From an uncultured Sphaerochaeta sp. (GTDB lineage Bacteria > Spirochaetota > Spirochaetia > Sphaerochaetales > Sphaerochaetaceae): a DNA stretch of 64,000 bases. Position numbers and translations under genes: made by a program. The notes below the pieces were generated by a model that saw only the letters and a program-made list of their open reading frames with translations, searched no databases and was not told the DNA's origin. The stretch is taken from contig NZ_OY781063.1 of the NCBI RefSeq assembly GCF_963676285.1, forward strand, positions 124,001 to 188,000, written 5' to 3'. Of this stretch, positions 1 to 8,073 are shown in pieces (position 1 is the stretch's first letter; every line of letters starts with the position of its first letter).

Positions 1-50
1 GCAAGACTGCGCATGATGCCGGAGAACTTATCGCTTATTGAATCAAACAT
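1..50 (-). CDS. ffh: Signal recognition particle protein Ffh, 5' end only
   Basis: Only the first 16 codons lie in the window. They read MFDSISDKFSGIMRSL from an ATG at 50, which matches the conserved start of Ffh, the SRP54 GTPase that targets nascent membrane proteins together with 4.5S RNA. The gene runs off the left edge on the minus strand. It lies 86 bp downstream of smc on the same strand, and an smc-ffh order is common in bacteria. A short AAGG precedes the ATG. The call rests on a short but characteristic N-terminus, and no GTPase motif is visible. Confidence 0.75.
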   Translation of the reverse strand, partial: MFDSISDKFSGIMRSL

Positions 51-136
51 TACCTTACTCTATTGTCGTTTTCGCTCAAGTTACATCTTATACCGTACAC
101 CAGACTTTCCTGTCAAGGAGTGGTGCAACATGCAAC

Positions 137-2962
137 CTATTCTTCTATGGTTACCAGTTCCTGGTCGTCGTTTAGAATTACATCCTCGCCGGCCACATTG
201 CCGATCTTGTAACTGACCATACTGGAAACCCCTGGTTCCATCTGGGTTACCCCTAAAAGGGTCTGGCTTCCCATGACGGTGTGCTTATTGTGGGTGATGA
301 TGATGAACTGGCTCTTCATGGCAAATTCATCCAATACGGAGAGAAAATACCCGATATTCCTATCATCAAGTGCTGCGTCGATCTCATCAAGGACACAGAA
401 GGGAGAAGGTTTTACCTGATAGGTGGCAAACAACAGTGCTACGGCGGTCATCGAACGCTCCCCCCCACTCAAGAGTGAGAGGTGGGTAAGCTTCTTCCCC
501 GGAGGTTGAGCCAGGATGTCAATGCCACTCTCCAGAACATTGTCAGGCTCCACCAACGTGAGCTCAGCTTTTCCCCCACCAAACAGACGACGGAACATCT
601 CCTGGAAGTTATGGGCAATCTGCTTGTAGGAAGCAATGAAAAGTTCTTCACTACGGGTCTTGATCTGGGTAATGACGGTATCCAGATCATTCTTGGCCCG
701 GTAAAGGTCATCCAATTGCTTACTCAGGAAATCATATTGTTCCTTAACCTCCGCATACTCTTCTTCCGCCATCTGGTTGATGTATCCCATTCCATCAATC
801 TTCCGTCTTACTTCATCCAGGCGGCTTTTCAGTACAGGGATATCGGGAACTTCATCTTCCAGACGATTCTCGAACTCCTTCAGGCTCTTGCCGTAGTTCT
901 CAAAGAACGTGGTGTAAACTCCGGTGATATTGGTGGCGAGCTGGTCGATTTGCAGTTCCAGCTTCTCTTTCTCTGTTCGGAGGGTTTGCAGCTGTTCATA
1001 TGAGGTGTTCTTCTGTTCCTGCTTGTCCCGGATGATTCTGCTCTGTTCATCTATGACTACAACGAGATCCTTGAGTTCTGCATTCAGGACTGCTATCCGC
1101 TCTTTTATCTGCCCTACTTCAGCTTCAACACTGCGGATATCTTCCTGTGTTTCATAGATTCTCTCCTGGGCTGTCTCGCTGAGCTTCAGTGCATCCTTAT
1201 ATTGGTACTCTTGCTCGGTAAGGGAGCGTTGCAGTTTTGTTACCCACTCCTTGGCTCCCTGTTTTTGGGTGAGGAGTTGGTTCATTGCAACCTTCTGGTC
1301 ACTGATGGCTTCCTGGTACCGTTCCAATGCCTGAGTAAGTATATTGTTCTCCTCCCTGAGATAGGCAATTCGTTCACGGTTGGTCTGGATCTGTTTTCTC
1401 AGATTGACCATTTCCTGATCGAGTTTGCGTTTCTCGCTGATGGTGCCTTCATCTGAGATGAGTTCATCAAGGAAGGTTGGTTGCATTGCCTCATAGGAGT
1501 CAAAGAGAGACTGGACCTGGGCAAGTTCTTTCAACAGCCCCCCCTGGAACTGGGTCTGCCTGTCCAGGAGGTCTTCTGATGAAATTCCCTTCTGCTTCAG
1601 CGTGGAAAGAAAGGTTTGCTCTTCAGCAATACGACCCTTAAGATGCTCGATACTCCCAAGCAGCGCCGTTCTCGCCTTATCCTTGTTTTCAAGGGTGTAT
1701 CCACTCTGTTTCAGTTTCTCTTCGAGTTGGACAACGATAACATCCCCTAGCTCCTTGATCCTCTGGGAGAGAGAATCGCTGTCTGCTTCATAGCGGCTAT
1801 TGGTATCTTCAAGATCAAGGATCTCCTGGTTCTGGTTCTGTATCAAGGTCCTTGTCTGCTCAGCGGACTTCTGGTTCTGTTCAGTCTCTGCCTGCAGTTG
1901 TTCAATTGACTCATCAAGGGTAGCGATATCGGTGAGCTTCTGGTCAATTTCCTCGGTATCTCGTTCGATGTGTTCCTGAATCAGTTCTGCTCTTGCACCA
2001 GCCTGATCTTTTTGCTGGAGGAAATCACGGAATCGTTGGGTCAGAAGGTCAAGTTTGTCCGACCTACCTTTGGTCGCCTCATCCAGCCTTTGCAGTTCAG
2101 TCTGCTTGCTGATTCGCTGTGATCCGAGGGCACGAAGCTCTTCCTGGAGCTGTTCAATTTCCTGGTCAAACTCTGTAAGGGAACCTCTCTGCGCAGCATA
2201 TGCTTCCTCTGAGCGCTGTTTCTGCTCAATTTTATTTTCTCTGAGCAGGAGAAAAGATTTAAGCGTTGACAACTGCACATCGACTTCCAAAGAGAACTGT
2301 TCAGTCTTGAGCTCTCGGTAGCTGATTGCTTTCGATGCCTGATTCTTCTTGGTCTCGTATGTTCGCTTCACTTCCTTGAGGATGGTTTCCACTTGCATGA
2401 TGTTCTCATCAGTTCGTGCAAGTTTACGTTCTGCCTCCTGGCTCTGGACTTTGAAACGACTTATTCCGGCGGCTTCTTCAAAGATATATCGTCGGTCTTC
2501 AGGTTTTGATGAGAGGATCTGGTCAATTTTGCCCTGTTCCAGAATGGAATAGGCGCTCTTGCCGACTCCAGTGTCAAAGAAAAGTTCCCTGATATTCTTG
2601 AGCAAGACTCGGTTCTTGTTAAGGTAGTACTCGCTTTCCCCTGTGCGGAATATTCTTCGTCTGATCTCCACTTCTGGTGCATCAAGAGGAAGATGATGTT
2701 CTTCATTAGAGATTACCAGGGAAACTTCTGCAACCTGGAGGGGTTTACGATTGTCTGTTCCATTGAAGATGACGTCCTCCATCTTCCCAGCACGCAGGGT
2801 CTTGGTGGATTGTTCTCCCAATACCCACTTGATGGCATCGACAATATTGCTCTTACCACATCCATTGGGACCGAGCAAACTGGTGATTCCATCGGCAAAA
2901 TCCAAGCTGACCTTATCTGGAAAAGATTTGAAGCCATATAGTTCCAAGCTTTTTAGAAACAA
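137..2962 (-). CDS. smc: Chromosome segregation SMC ATPase, short form without a recognisable hinge
   Basis: This is the condensin-type ATPase that organises and segregates the chromosome. Walker A GPNGCGKS is at residues 31-38, a Q-loop (LGEQSTK) follows, the ABC signature LSGGE is at about 831, and Walker B CVLDEID is at about 855. Residues 170-485 and 510-790 are heptad-rich coiled coil. The protein is 941 residues, against about 1150-1190 for typical bacterial SMC. The midpoint (about 485-510, YEAMQPTFLDELISDEG) is only a short turn where a folded hinge of roughly 120 residues is expected. The start is TTG at 2962, chosen because GAGGG lies 6 nt upstream and the head domain begins there. 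It diverges from rnhB. Confidence 0.93.
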   Translation of the reverse strand: MFLKSLELYGFKSFPDKVSLDFADGITSLLGPNGCGKSNIVDAIKWVLGEQSTKTLRAGKMEDVIFNGTDNRKPLQVAEVSLVISNEEHHLPLDAPEVEIRRRIFRTGESEYYLNKNRVLLKNIRELFFDTGVGKSAYSILEQGKIDQILSSKPEDRRYIFEEAAGISRFKVQSQEAERKLARTDENIMQVETILKEVKRTYETKKNQASKAISYRELKTEQFSLEVDVQLSTLKSFLLLRENKIEQKQRSEEAYAAQRGSLTEFDQEIEQLQEELRALGSQRISKQTELQRLDEATKGRSDKLDLLTQRFRDFLQQKDQAGARAELIQEHIERDTEEIDQKLTDIATLDESIEQLQAETEQNQKSAEQTRTLIQNQNQEILDLEDTNSRYEADSDSLSQRIKELGDVIVVQLEEKLKQSGYTLENKDKARTALLGSIEHLKGRIAEEQTFLSTLKQKGISSEDLLDRQTQFQGGLLKELAQVQSLFDSYEAMQPTFLDELISDEGTISEKRKLDQEMVNLRKQIQTNRERIAYLREENNILTQALERYQEAISDQKVAMNQLLTQKQGAKEWVTKLQRSLTEQEYQYKDALKLSETAQERIYETQEDIRSVEAEVGQIKERIAVLNAELKDLVVVIDEQSRIIRDKQEQKNTSYEQLQTLRTEKEKLELQIDQLATNITGVYTTFFENYGKSLKEFENRLEDEVPDIPVLKSRLDEVRRKIDGMGYINQMAEEEYAEVKEQYDFLSKQLDDLYRAKNDLDTVITQIKTRSEELFIASYKQIAHNFQEMFRRLFGGGKAELTLVEPDNVLESGIDILAQPPGKKLTHLSLLSGGERSMTAVALLFATYQVKPSPFCVLDEIDAALDDRNIGYFLSVLDEFAMKSQFIIITHNKHTVMGSQTLLGVTQMEPGVSSMVSYKIGNVAGEDVILNDDQELVTIEE

Positions 2963-2980
2963 ATTACACCCTCTTTTTGC

Positions 2981-3008
2981 TTGACGCAGTATTCCGTGCG
3001 ATTATAGC
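2981..3008 (+). promoter_or_regulatory. Promoter for rnhB, overlapping the smc promoter
   Basis: TTGACG (2981-2986), a 16-bp spacer, then TATAGC (3003-3008) gives a sigma-70-type promoter 36 bp upstream of rnhB. On the other strand 3001-3006 reads TATAAT, a likely -10 for smc with a weak -35. The two divergent promoters therefore overlap and probably interfere. No palindromic operator is seen. Confidence 0.6.
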
Positions 3009-3043
3009 ATAAGTTGGCTTTGGGAAAAAGTAGGAGGTGATGT

Positions 3044-3673
3044 GTGGAACCGATGCTGTTCGACCTGAACGTTGATAAGGGAGTTGTCTGTGGCTTGGAT
3101 GAAGCTGGGCGAGGTCCATTGGCTGGTCCTGTTGTGGCAGCTGCGGTGGTACTTCCACCAGATTTTCCCATTGAAATCCTCGGGGACTCAAAGCAACTTT
3201 CCGAAAAACAACGCCTAGAGGCTGAAATCATCATCAAGGAACAGTCTCTTGCCTGGGCAGTTGCCAGTGTAACTGCACAAGAAATTGACAAGATCAACAT
3301 TCTCCAAGCTTCCTTGCTTGCCATGAAACGAGCCTACGAGAAAGTAAAGACTCACATATCTATCGATACTGCACTTGTAGATGGCAACCAAAAGCCCAAA
3401 CTTGACTGCATGGTGCAGGCTATTGTAAAGGGAGATGCTACGATTCCTGAGATCATGGCAGCCTCCATCTTGGCAAAGAACCAACGTGACCGCTTCATGG
3501 TGCTCTGTGATGCAAAGTGGCCGATCTACCATTTCGCAAAGCATAAGGGCTACCCTACCAAGGAGCATAGGGAGGCTTGTCTGCTCTATGGGCTCTCTCC
3601 CATTCATCGGAAGACATTCTCCATCAAGCAGGGGGGCTCAAGAAAACAGGAGGAGCAGCAGTCACTCTTCTAG
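3044..3673 (+). CDS. rnhB: Ribonuclease HII
   Basis: RNase HII cuts the RNA strand of RNA-DNA hybrids and single ribonucleotides in DNA. The family motif GLDEAGRGPLAGPV holds the first two acidic residues (D19, E20). A later DGNQ aspartate and the AASILAKNQRD stretch complete the DEDD active site. The length, 209 residues, is normal. The start is GTG at 3044, preceded by GGAGG at 6 nt. An ATG nine bases later is too far from that site. The gene is monocistronic and divergent from smc. A hairpin at 3686-3703 ends it. Confidence 0.95.
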   Translation: MEPMLFDLNVDKGVVCGLDEAGRGPLAGPVVAAAVVLPPDFPIEILGDSKQLSEKQRLEAEIIIKEQSLAWAVASVTAQEIDKINILQASLLAMKRAYEKVKTHISIDTALVDGNQKPKLDCMVQAIVKGDATIPEIMAASILAKNQRDRFMVLCDAKWPIYHFAKHKGYPTKEHREACLLYGLSPIHRKTFSIKQGGSRKQEEQQSLF

Positions 3674-3680
3674 GGAGATG

Positions 3681-3721
3681 AAAAAGGCAGCCGATCGGCT
3701 GCCCTCTATTAGTCTTTTTTT
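3681..3721. terminator. Bidirectional rho-independent terminator
   Basis: A perfect 18-nt palindrome GGCAGCCGATCGGCTGCC (3686-3703) has AAAAA on its left and a CTTTTTTT run on its right (3714-3721). For the minus-strand PUR-alpha gene the T-run follows the stem directly, and for rnhB the T-run starts about 10 nt after it. It separates the two convergent genes. Confidence 0.85.
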
Positions 3722-3951
3722 GCGTTCTGCTTAATGAAATCCAAGGATTTCTGCAGTTCTTTCAAAAATTCTCCCAAATCTTCTTGGTAGACGATAATCG
3801 ATTGTCTAATGAACCGCTCACTGTCAGGAGTACCTTTGCTTTCCACCATATTGAGGAACATGTCCCCATAGATGTTCTCTTTTACATTAAAGAAATAAGT
3901 CCTGTCATTTTTGACAAGTCTTGTTGAATACACTTCTCCACGTTGTCCCAC
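3709..3951 (-). CDS. PUR-alpha-like nucleic-acid-binding protein (DUF3276 family)
   Basis: The 80-residue protein has the family pattern: GEVYSTRLVKNDRTYFFNVKE, then YGDMFLNMVES, then IIVYQEDLGEFLKELQKSLDFIK. This is the single PUR repeat fold seen in spirochaetes and Bacteroidetes. The Borrelia homologue (Bpur) binds DNA and RNA and affects gene expression. The start is GTG at 3951 with GAGG 9 nt upstream. It is a single gene convergent with rnhB. The fold assignment is firm, but the role in this organism is inferred only. Confidence 0.85.
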   Translation of the reverse strand: MGQRGEVYSTRLVKNDRTYFFNVKENIYGDMFLNMVESKGTPDSERFIRQSIIVYQEDLGEFLKELQKSLDFIKQNAKKD

Positions 3952-3994
3952 GCTTTTAATCCTCGCTTAACTGTTTCTATGATACTTGTACCAG

Positions 3995-4025
3995 TGTTGT
4001 GCTCCCTCTGTCAACTGGAGGTACT
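3995..4025 (+). repeat. 31-bp direct repeat, left copy (probable target duplication)
   Basis: The same 31 bases beginning TGTTGTGCTCCCTCTGTCAA and ending GGAGGTACT occur at 3995-4025 and 5882-5912, on either side of the transposase gene. An unusually long target duplication (about 25-30 bp) is typical of IS1202-group elements, so this is read as the left target copy. Confidence 0.8.
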
Positions 4026-4254
4026 GTCAACCGTCAGGGAAAATGTCATCTGAGAAAGTTATTGTGAAATGACAGGATTCTTGGGAAAATTCCAGAGATC
4101 CGAGTGTTGGGTAACAGCAAATATCAAGTATTCTGGGCAGGATTTGTAAGACCTGACCGTTTCCATGCCTTGGGGACTGGTCCCTGGACATGGAAAACCG
4201 GCATCACCATGGTGGGATGCTGGGAATCATGGGTTCTTTGTCCTGGGGAGAAAC

Positions 4255-5700
4255 CTAGGCGTATTGGGTTTCGTAGGGACTCTTGTAGCAGGGTTCCAGG
4301 CTTTTCATCAGTGCGTCGCTGCGCTTGAACTGCATCTGTCTCTTGAAGCTCCAGGGGTGGCTGTCAGGCATCTTGGGCCGGGGAGCCCTGGCCTTCCTCG
4401 GCTTTTCCTGCTCAGGGTCCACCTGGGGGGAGAATGCGTACCGGTCTGGTATTCGTTGCAATGCATAGCATTGTTCCTTCCTGGTTGCATACAGGGACCC
4501 GTCAAGCAAGCGGGCGACGGTGACCTTCGCATGGTAGGGAAGCGCAATGCGCCTGCCTGTGTGGTCCACCAGTGCATAGAACCTGTTGTCCATCTGGATG
4601 GAGCTGCCCTTGTTCACGCTGCGCTCGCACAACACCGCCAGGATGGTGCGAATCTTCTCACTGGAGCATTCCACGAACACCGAGTCGATCTTTCTCCAGC
4701 GACCCTCCATATAATCGGTGGCATAACCGAACAATTCGTTGAAATAGGGCATGAAGGACTGCTGCAGGTACTCGTTTGCCTGCTCCAGGTTGTGGATGCC
4801 CTCCATGGTGAAACGGAAAGGCAGCATGCCCTGCAGGGTCTGGTTTGCACGTTCCACCTTCGGCTTGAAGTCCGGGTCCGAGTTGCACCGCAGCTCAACG
4901 CCCAGCTGGGAGCAGGCATAGGCGAACTGGGTCATGGTATCCTTGGCAGGGTCTGCCTCACCCTTCTTGTTGTACACGAACACCGTGCGCCTGTCGGTCC
5001 GGATGGAGAGGGGGATGCCGTAGGTGCCAAGTACTTGCTCCATCAGCTTGTAGTAACCGTGCAGCGTCTCCTCGGCCTCCAGCCACAGACCAAGCAGGAA
5101 CCCCGAGGCGTCATCGATGCAGACATGCAGGGTGCACTTCCCCAGTCCCTTGATCCAGACGTAGGAGGATGCATCCATCTCCAGGCGCTCCCCGAAGTAC
5201 TTGCTCCTGGGCTTGGTCGGGTGGACCCATACCCCGCTCAGGTCTTCCGCCTCAAGGGCCGAGAGCACCTGGGCGCGCTGCCGGTCCAGCTCCTGTTCCT
5301 GCTCCTTCATCCATTTGAGGAGCTTCTTCAGTTTCTTGCGTGTCTTTTTCTTGCACTTCACCGAGAGGATGCCTTCACCAAACATCCTCTTGCGCAGGCA
5401 GGAAGAGGATATGGAGATGCCCTGGTATTCATCCAGGAGCCTGGCCAGTTCCGTGAAGTTGCATCCAGAGAGGTCGTGCTTCTCTATGAACGCGATGATC
5501 GCATCCAGGTCGACCTTGTTGGACGGGGCCTTCCCCTTGTTGCCATGCTCGAAGCATTCATCGCCCCGTTCACGGTATTCCTTCATTTTCCTCTGCACGG
5601 TCCTGAGCGACACATTGAGTCTCACCGAGGCCCTGAACCTGTTGATCTTGCCTTCTACCGCTTCCTGTACCACTTGCCTTGCATCAGCATCCCATACCAT
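4255..5700 (-). CDS. DDE transposase, ISNCY family (IS1202-like)
   Basis: The 481-residue protein starts with a helix-turn-helix region (VSLRTVQRKMKEYRERG, about residues 30-46). An RNase-H-like integrase core follows, with candidate acidic triad positions in LEMDASSYVW, IRTDRRTVF and KVERANQTL. A basic C-terminal tail completes it. The layout and size fit IS1202-group ISNCY transposases. The start at 5700 follows a strong hairpin (5725-5766). Codon use is richer in G and C than in the island genes to the right. The gene appears intact and could be active. Confidence 0.88.
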   Translation of the reverse strand: MVWDADARQVVQEAVEGKINRFRASVRLNVSLRTVQRKMKEYRERGDECFEHGNKGKAPSNKVDLDAIIAFIEKHDLSGCNFTELARLLDEYQGISISSSCLRKRMFGEGILSVKCKKKTRKKLKKLLKWMKEQEQELDRQRAQVLSALEAEDLSGVWVHPTKPRSKYFGERLEMDASSYVWIKGLGKCTLHVCIDDASGFLLGLWLEAEETLHGYYKLMEQVLGTYGIPLSIRTDRRTVFVYNKKGEADPAKDTMTQFAYACSQLGVELRCNSDPDFKPKVERANQTLQGMLPFRFTMEGIHNLEQANEYLQQSFMPYFNELFGYATDYMEGRWRKIDSVFVECSSEKIRTILAVLCERSVNKGSSIQMDNRFYALVDHTGRRIALPYHAKVTVARLLDGSLYATRKEQCYALQRIPDRYAFSPQVDPEQEKPRKARAPRPKMPDSHPWSFKRQMQFKRSDALMKSLEPCYKSPYETQYA

Positions 5701-5724
5701 ACTGTAACCACCTGTAATTGGGTG

Positions 5725-5766
5725 GGGGTTGGTTCACTTGTCGTCTAAAACTTTGGAACCAACCCC
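5725..5766 (-). promoter_or_regulatory. Strong stem-loop upstream of the transposase
   Basis: GGGGTTGGTTC (5725-5735) and GAACCAACCCC (5756-5766) form a perfect 11-bp stem with a 20-nt loop, 25 bases before the transposase start. It could limit read-through from neighbouring promoters or hide the ribosome site, as in other IS elements. No T-run follows, so it is not an ordinary terminator. Confidence 0.55.
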
Positions 5767-5881
5767 TCTTGTTTTCTTGTAGCCTGGACTATACCACAAA
5801 GACAGGTAAGAAATCCCCTTCCTGTGCTCATGTGACAAAGTCCCTTTCATTACCTCAGGACAATATCACTTCCTAATGAGA

Positions 5882-5912
5882 TGTTGTGCTCCCTCTGTCA
5901 ACTGGAGGTACT
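5882..5912 (+). repeat. 31-bp direct repeat, right copy (probable target duplication)
   Basis: Identical to 3995-4025. Its last base is the first base of the TTGACG -35 box of the tRNA-Gly promoter, so the element sits immediately upstream of that promoter without breaking it. Confidence 0.8.
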
Positions 5913-5940
5913 TGACGGAAATTCCAGAATGTTTTATATA
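5912..5940 (+). promoter_or_regulatory. Promoter of tRNA-Gly
   Basis: TTGACG (5912-5917), a 17-bp spacer and TATATA (5935-5940) lie 16 bp before the tRNA. This is close to the sigma-70 consensus. Confidence 0.7.
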
Positions 5941-5956
5941 CATTGATACAGAGCAA

Positions 5957-6027
5957 GCGCCTTTCGTATAATGGTATTACCTCAGCCTTCCAAGCTGAAG
6001 AAGCGGGTTCGACTCCCGTAGGGCGCT
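5957..6027 (+). tRNA. tRNA-Gly (anticodon TCC)
   Basis: A complete cloverleaf of 71 nt. The acceptor arms are GCGCCTT and AGGGCGC with discriminator T. The anticodon stem TCAGC/GCTGA encloses loop CTTCCAA (anticodon TCC). The T-arm is GCGGG TTCGACT CCCGT. CCA is not encoded. A truncated integrase gene begins 117 bp downstream, so this tRNA is the likely integration site of the accessory island. Confidence 0.93.
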
Positions 6028-6144
6028 CTAGATAAGAAACACTTACATTACAATGAATTAGATAACCCACACTATACGGTGTGGGTTTTTCATTGTCTCC
6101 AGGTTTGCTTTGCTTCCATCAGAATCTACATCATTACTGTATCC

Positions 6145-6804
6145 ATGAGACATGAATACACACTGTTCAAGCGGTTCAAAGACACAAAAAATCGAAAAGG
6201 TGTTGTCTGGTACTTCTATTATTATGATGTAAATGGGAAGCGCCAATCGAAGTCCACAGGATTGAGCAAAAAGTACGAAGCTGATCAATTTGCTCAAGAG
6301 TTCATGAATGAGGATGACCGTACAGACATTACCTTGCAAGAATATACTACTGACTTTTTTGTATGGGATGTTTGCTCATGGATCAAACGTCAGCATGCCA
6401 AGGGCAAACCCTTTTCCATGAGTATTGCCAAACAGAGAAGGAGTCATCTTACAACCTACATACTCCCTCAGTTTGGGCATAGAATCCTATCGAGCCTGAA
6501 TAGAATTGAAATTGAGAATTGGCTCATTGATCTCAAGAGGGTTGAGGTCAATAAGGATAGTTCCAAAAAGGTTACCAAATTACCTTTGTCAAACCAGACC
6601 AAGAATCACATTCTCTATACCTTTCGTATTATTCTCAGGGAAGCCGAGAGAGAAGCATTTATACCTTTCAAGTGCCTTGCAACTGTTGAGTCTCTAGGAG
6701 GCTCTTTTAGACCCAGAGACATATTTACCAAGGATGAGCTAGCAATTCTTCCTGGTATCGATAATATCGATAGTTGCAATAATCTCTTAGTTAACATTCT
6801 CTGA
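6145..6804 (+). pseudogene. Tyrosine recombinase (phage-type integrase), C-terminally truncated
   Basis: The 219 residues from the ATG at 6145 match the N-terminal half of tRNA-associated integrases. There is an arm-binding region (RFKDTKNRKGVVWYFYYYDVNGKRQSKSTG is characteristic, cited here only as residues near the start) and a SAM-like core-binding domain (about 80-200), ending just after FTKDELAIL, where the catalytic domain should begin. The R..HxxR..Y catalytic residues are missing, so the protein cannot recombine DNA. It is the first gene after tRNA-Gly, as in integrated elements. Its end overlaps the end of the convergent nuclease gene by 18 bp, so the catalytic half was replaced rather than point-mutated. 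Confidence 0.75.
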
Positions 6805-7932
6805 CGAGGCATCGGGAATCAATGATTCTACAATCATCCTTATGCCAACGATGGAACGCTGGAAAATCAAATCTATCTGGGAATCAATATCTTTGCTCTC
6901 TTGAATCACCTCCCATAAAGGAATCCTGAGTACAGCTACCCGCCAAGGGTTTGGCAAGTCTTTACTGGTATATAAAAAATCATCAAATCCTTTATGGTTC
7001 GAAACCAGCTTTTCACAAAGCCTCCTAAACTCAAGAGATTTTTTAAAGGAGTTATAAGTTTTTAAGTTTTTGTGATCATAATCCAGCATAACCACAAAAT
7101 CAGGGCCATTCTCTTTTAGCCTTGGATATATCTTATGGTCTTTAGGATTCCATATCACCCCAACAAACAAACCAGGAGACCAAGTATTGAAGAAATCAAT
7201 TCCAATCCTTCCCCATCTTTCCTTATGGAACTCTGGACTTGCTCTCTTGATCATCTCTTTAATCTTCAAAGGCAATCTATCCAGAGCTTCAAAATTCTCT
7301 TTCCAAGGAAACGTCTCTAGCTCCTTAAAGATATACTCCAATGATTGATATCCAGTTAGAACTTCGGGAACTGCAGCTAAAACCCTTTGCGTGATTGCAT
7401 GCTTTTCGCCCATATCCTTACCCTCCAGGAAATGCAAGAAACTATCAAGAACAAATCTCTCGTCATCTTTGTATCTCACTCTTATCCTTTTTGTCAGCTT
7501 ATAAATATCTGTCCATGTAAGCTGAATATCAGCCTTTTGGGTCCATTGCTTCTTATGTTTAACAATTAAGACGGAGTAAAGAATCTCTTCCAAGAATTCA
7601 CTATGTTTCATGTACTTATCTATTTGCCCATCACTTAACCAACTGTTAACCTTATGCTCAAAAATGAATGCAACATCTTCATCAATGGCCAGAAAGAGAT
7701 CAATCCTTCCACCATTGATCTCTTTCTGGGTTTCTGCATGGGCTTGGATTGCTTTATATTCCGGTACTGTTTTATTTGCATTATGAAATAAAGACAATAA
7801 ATCGGAAGCATAACCCTCAATATTATCAAGAATCCAAGCAAACAACTCCGTCAAAAAGTCCTCTGTGGCATATCGTCCAGGACGTGGGGTGTAACTTGCT
7901 AATGTTAGAAAAAGACTTTTATCAAGAGCCAT
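6787..7932 (-). CDS. PD-(D/E)XK nuclease family protein (PDDEXK_4-like)
   Basis: The protein has 381 residues. The N-terminal third fits PD-(D/E)XK nucleases of the PDDEXK_4 type: TEDFLTELFAWIL (about 23-35), then GGRIDLFLA with the metal-binding D78, then FIFEHKVNSW with E92 and K94. The rest is a mixed alpha/beta region without a recognised domain. Such proteins cut DNA and are frequent in defence islands. The start at 7932 has GGAGG 5 nt upstream. It lies 141 bp downstream of the RloC-like ATPase on the same strand, so the two may be co-expressed. The substrate is unknown. Confidence 0.7.
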   Translation of the reverse strand: MALDKSLFLTLASYTPRPGRYATEDFLTELFAWILDNIEGYASDLLSLFHNANKTVPEYKAIQAHAETQKEINGGRIDLFLAIDEDVAFIFEHKVNSWLSDGQIDKYMKHSEFLEEILYSVLIVKHKKQWTQKADIQLTWTDIYKLTKRIRVRYKDDERFVLDSFLHFLEGKDMGEKHAITQRVLAAVPEVLTGYQSLEYIFKELETFPWKENFEALDRLPLKIKEMIKRASPEFHKERWGRIGIDFFNTWSPGLFVGVIWNPKDHKIYPRLKENGPDFVVMLDYDHKNLKTYNSFKKSLEFRRLCEKLVSNHKGFDDFLYTSKDLPNPWRVAVLRIPLWEVIQESKDIDSQIDLIFQRSIVGIRMIVESLIPDASSENVN

Positions 7933-8073
7933 TCATCCTCCTTCGGTCTGTCACTTCAAAACTATATTCCTATACCTTTTTTTTCATCATTTTCGCCAAA
8001 TCACGCTTTCAGAGGCCTAAATAGCCGGCTCTTGTGAAAATATGACAGTTCTACATGGTACCGATAATATGCA

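Larger units (their letters stand above)
4026..5881 (-). mobile_element. Insertion sequence, IS1202/ISNCY type
   Basis: The element is about 1.86 kb with one transposase gene on the minus strand, between 31-bp direct repeats. The ends show only weak inverted similarity (CTCAG..GACA near both ends), so the exact termini could be off by a few bases. The left 229 bp (4026-4254) is non-coding and contains nested inverted repeats (for example GGGACTGGTCCC near 4182 and a CACCATGGTG dyad near 4206) that may end transcription of the transposase. The right 180 bp carries a perfect 11-bp stem just upstream of the gene. The reading frame is intact and the flanking repeats are identical, which suggests recent insertion. 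Confidence 0.8.

Noticed and set aside
4165..5748. Long plus-strand open frame of 527 codons across the insertion sequence
   Set aside because: It is antisense to the transposase gene, whose frame has clear family motifs. The plus frame has no domain and arises from G/C-rich codon bias.
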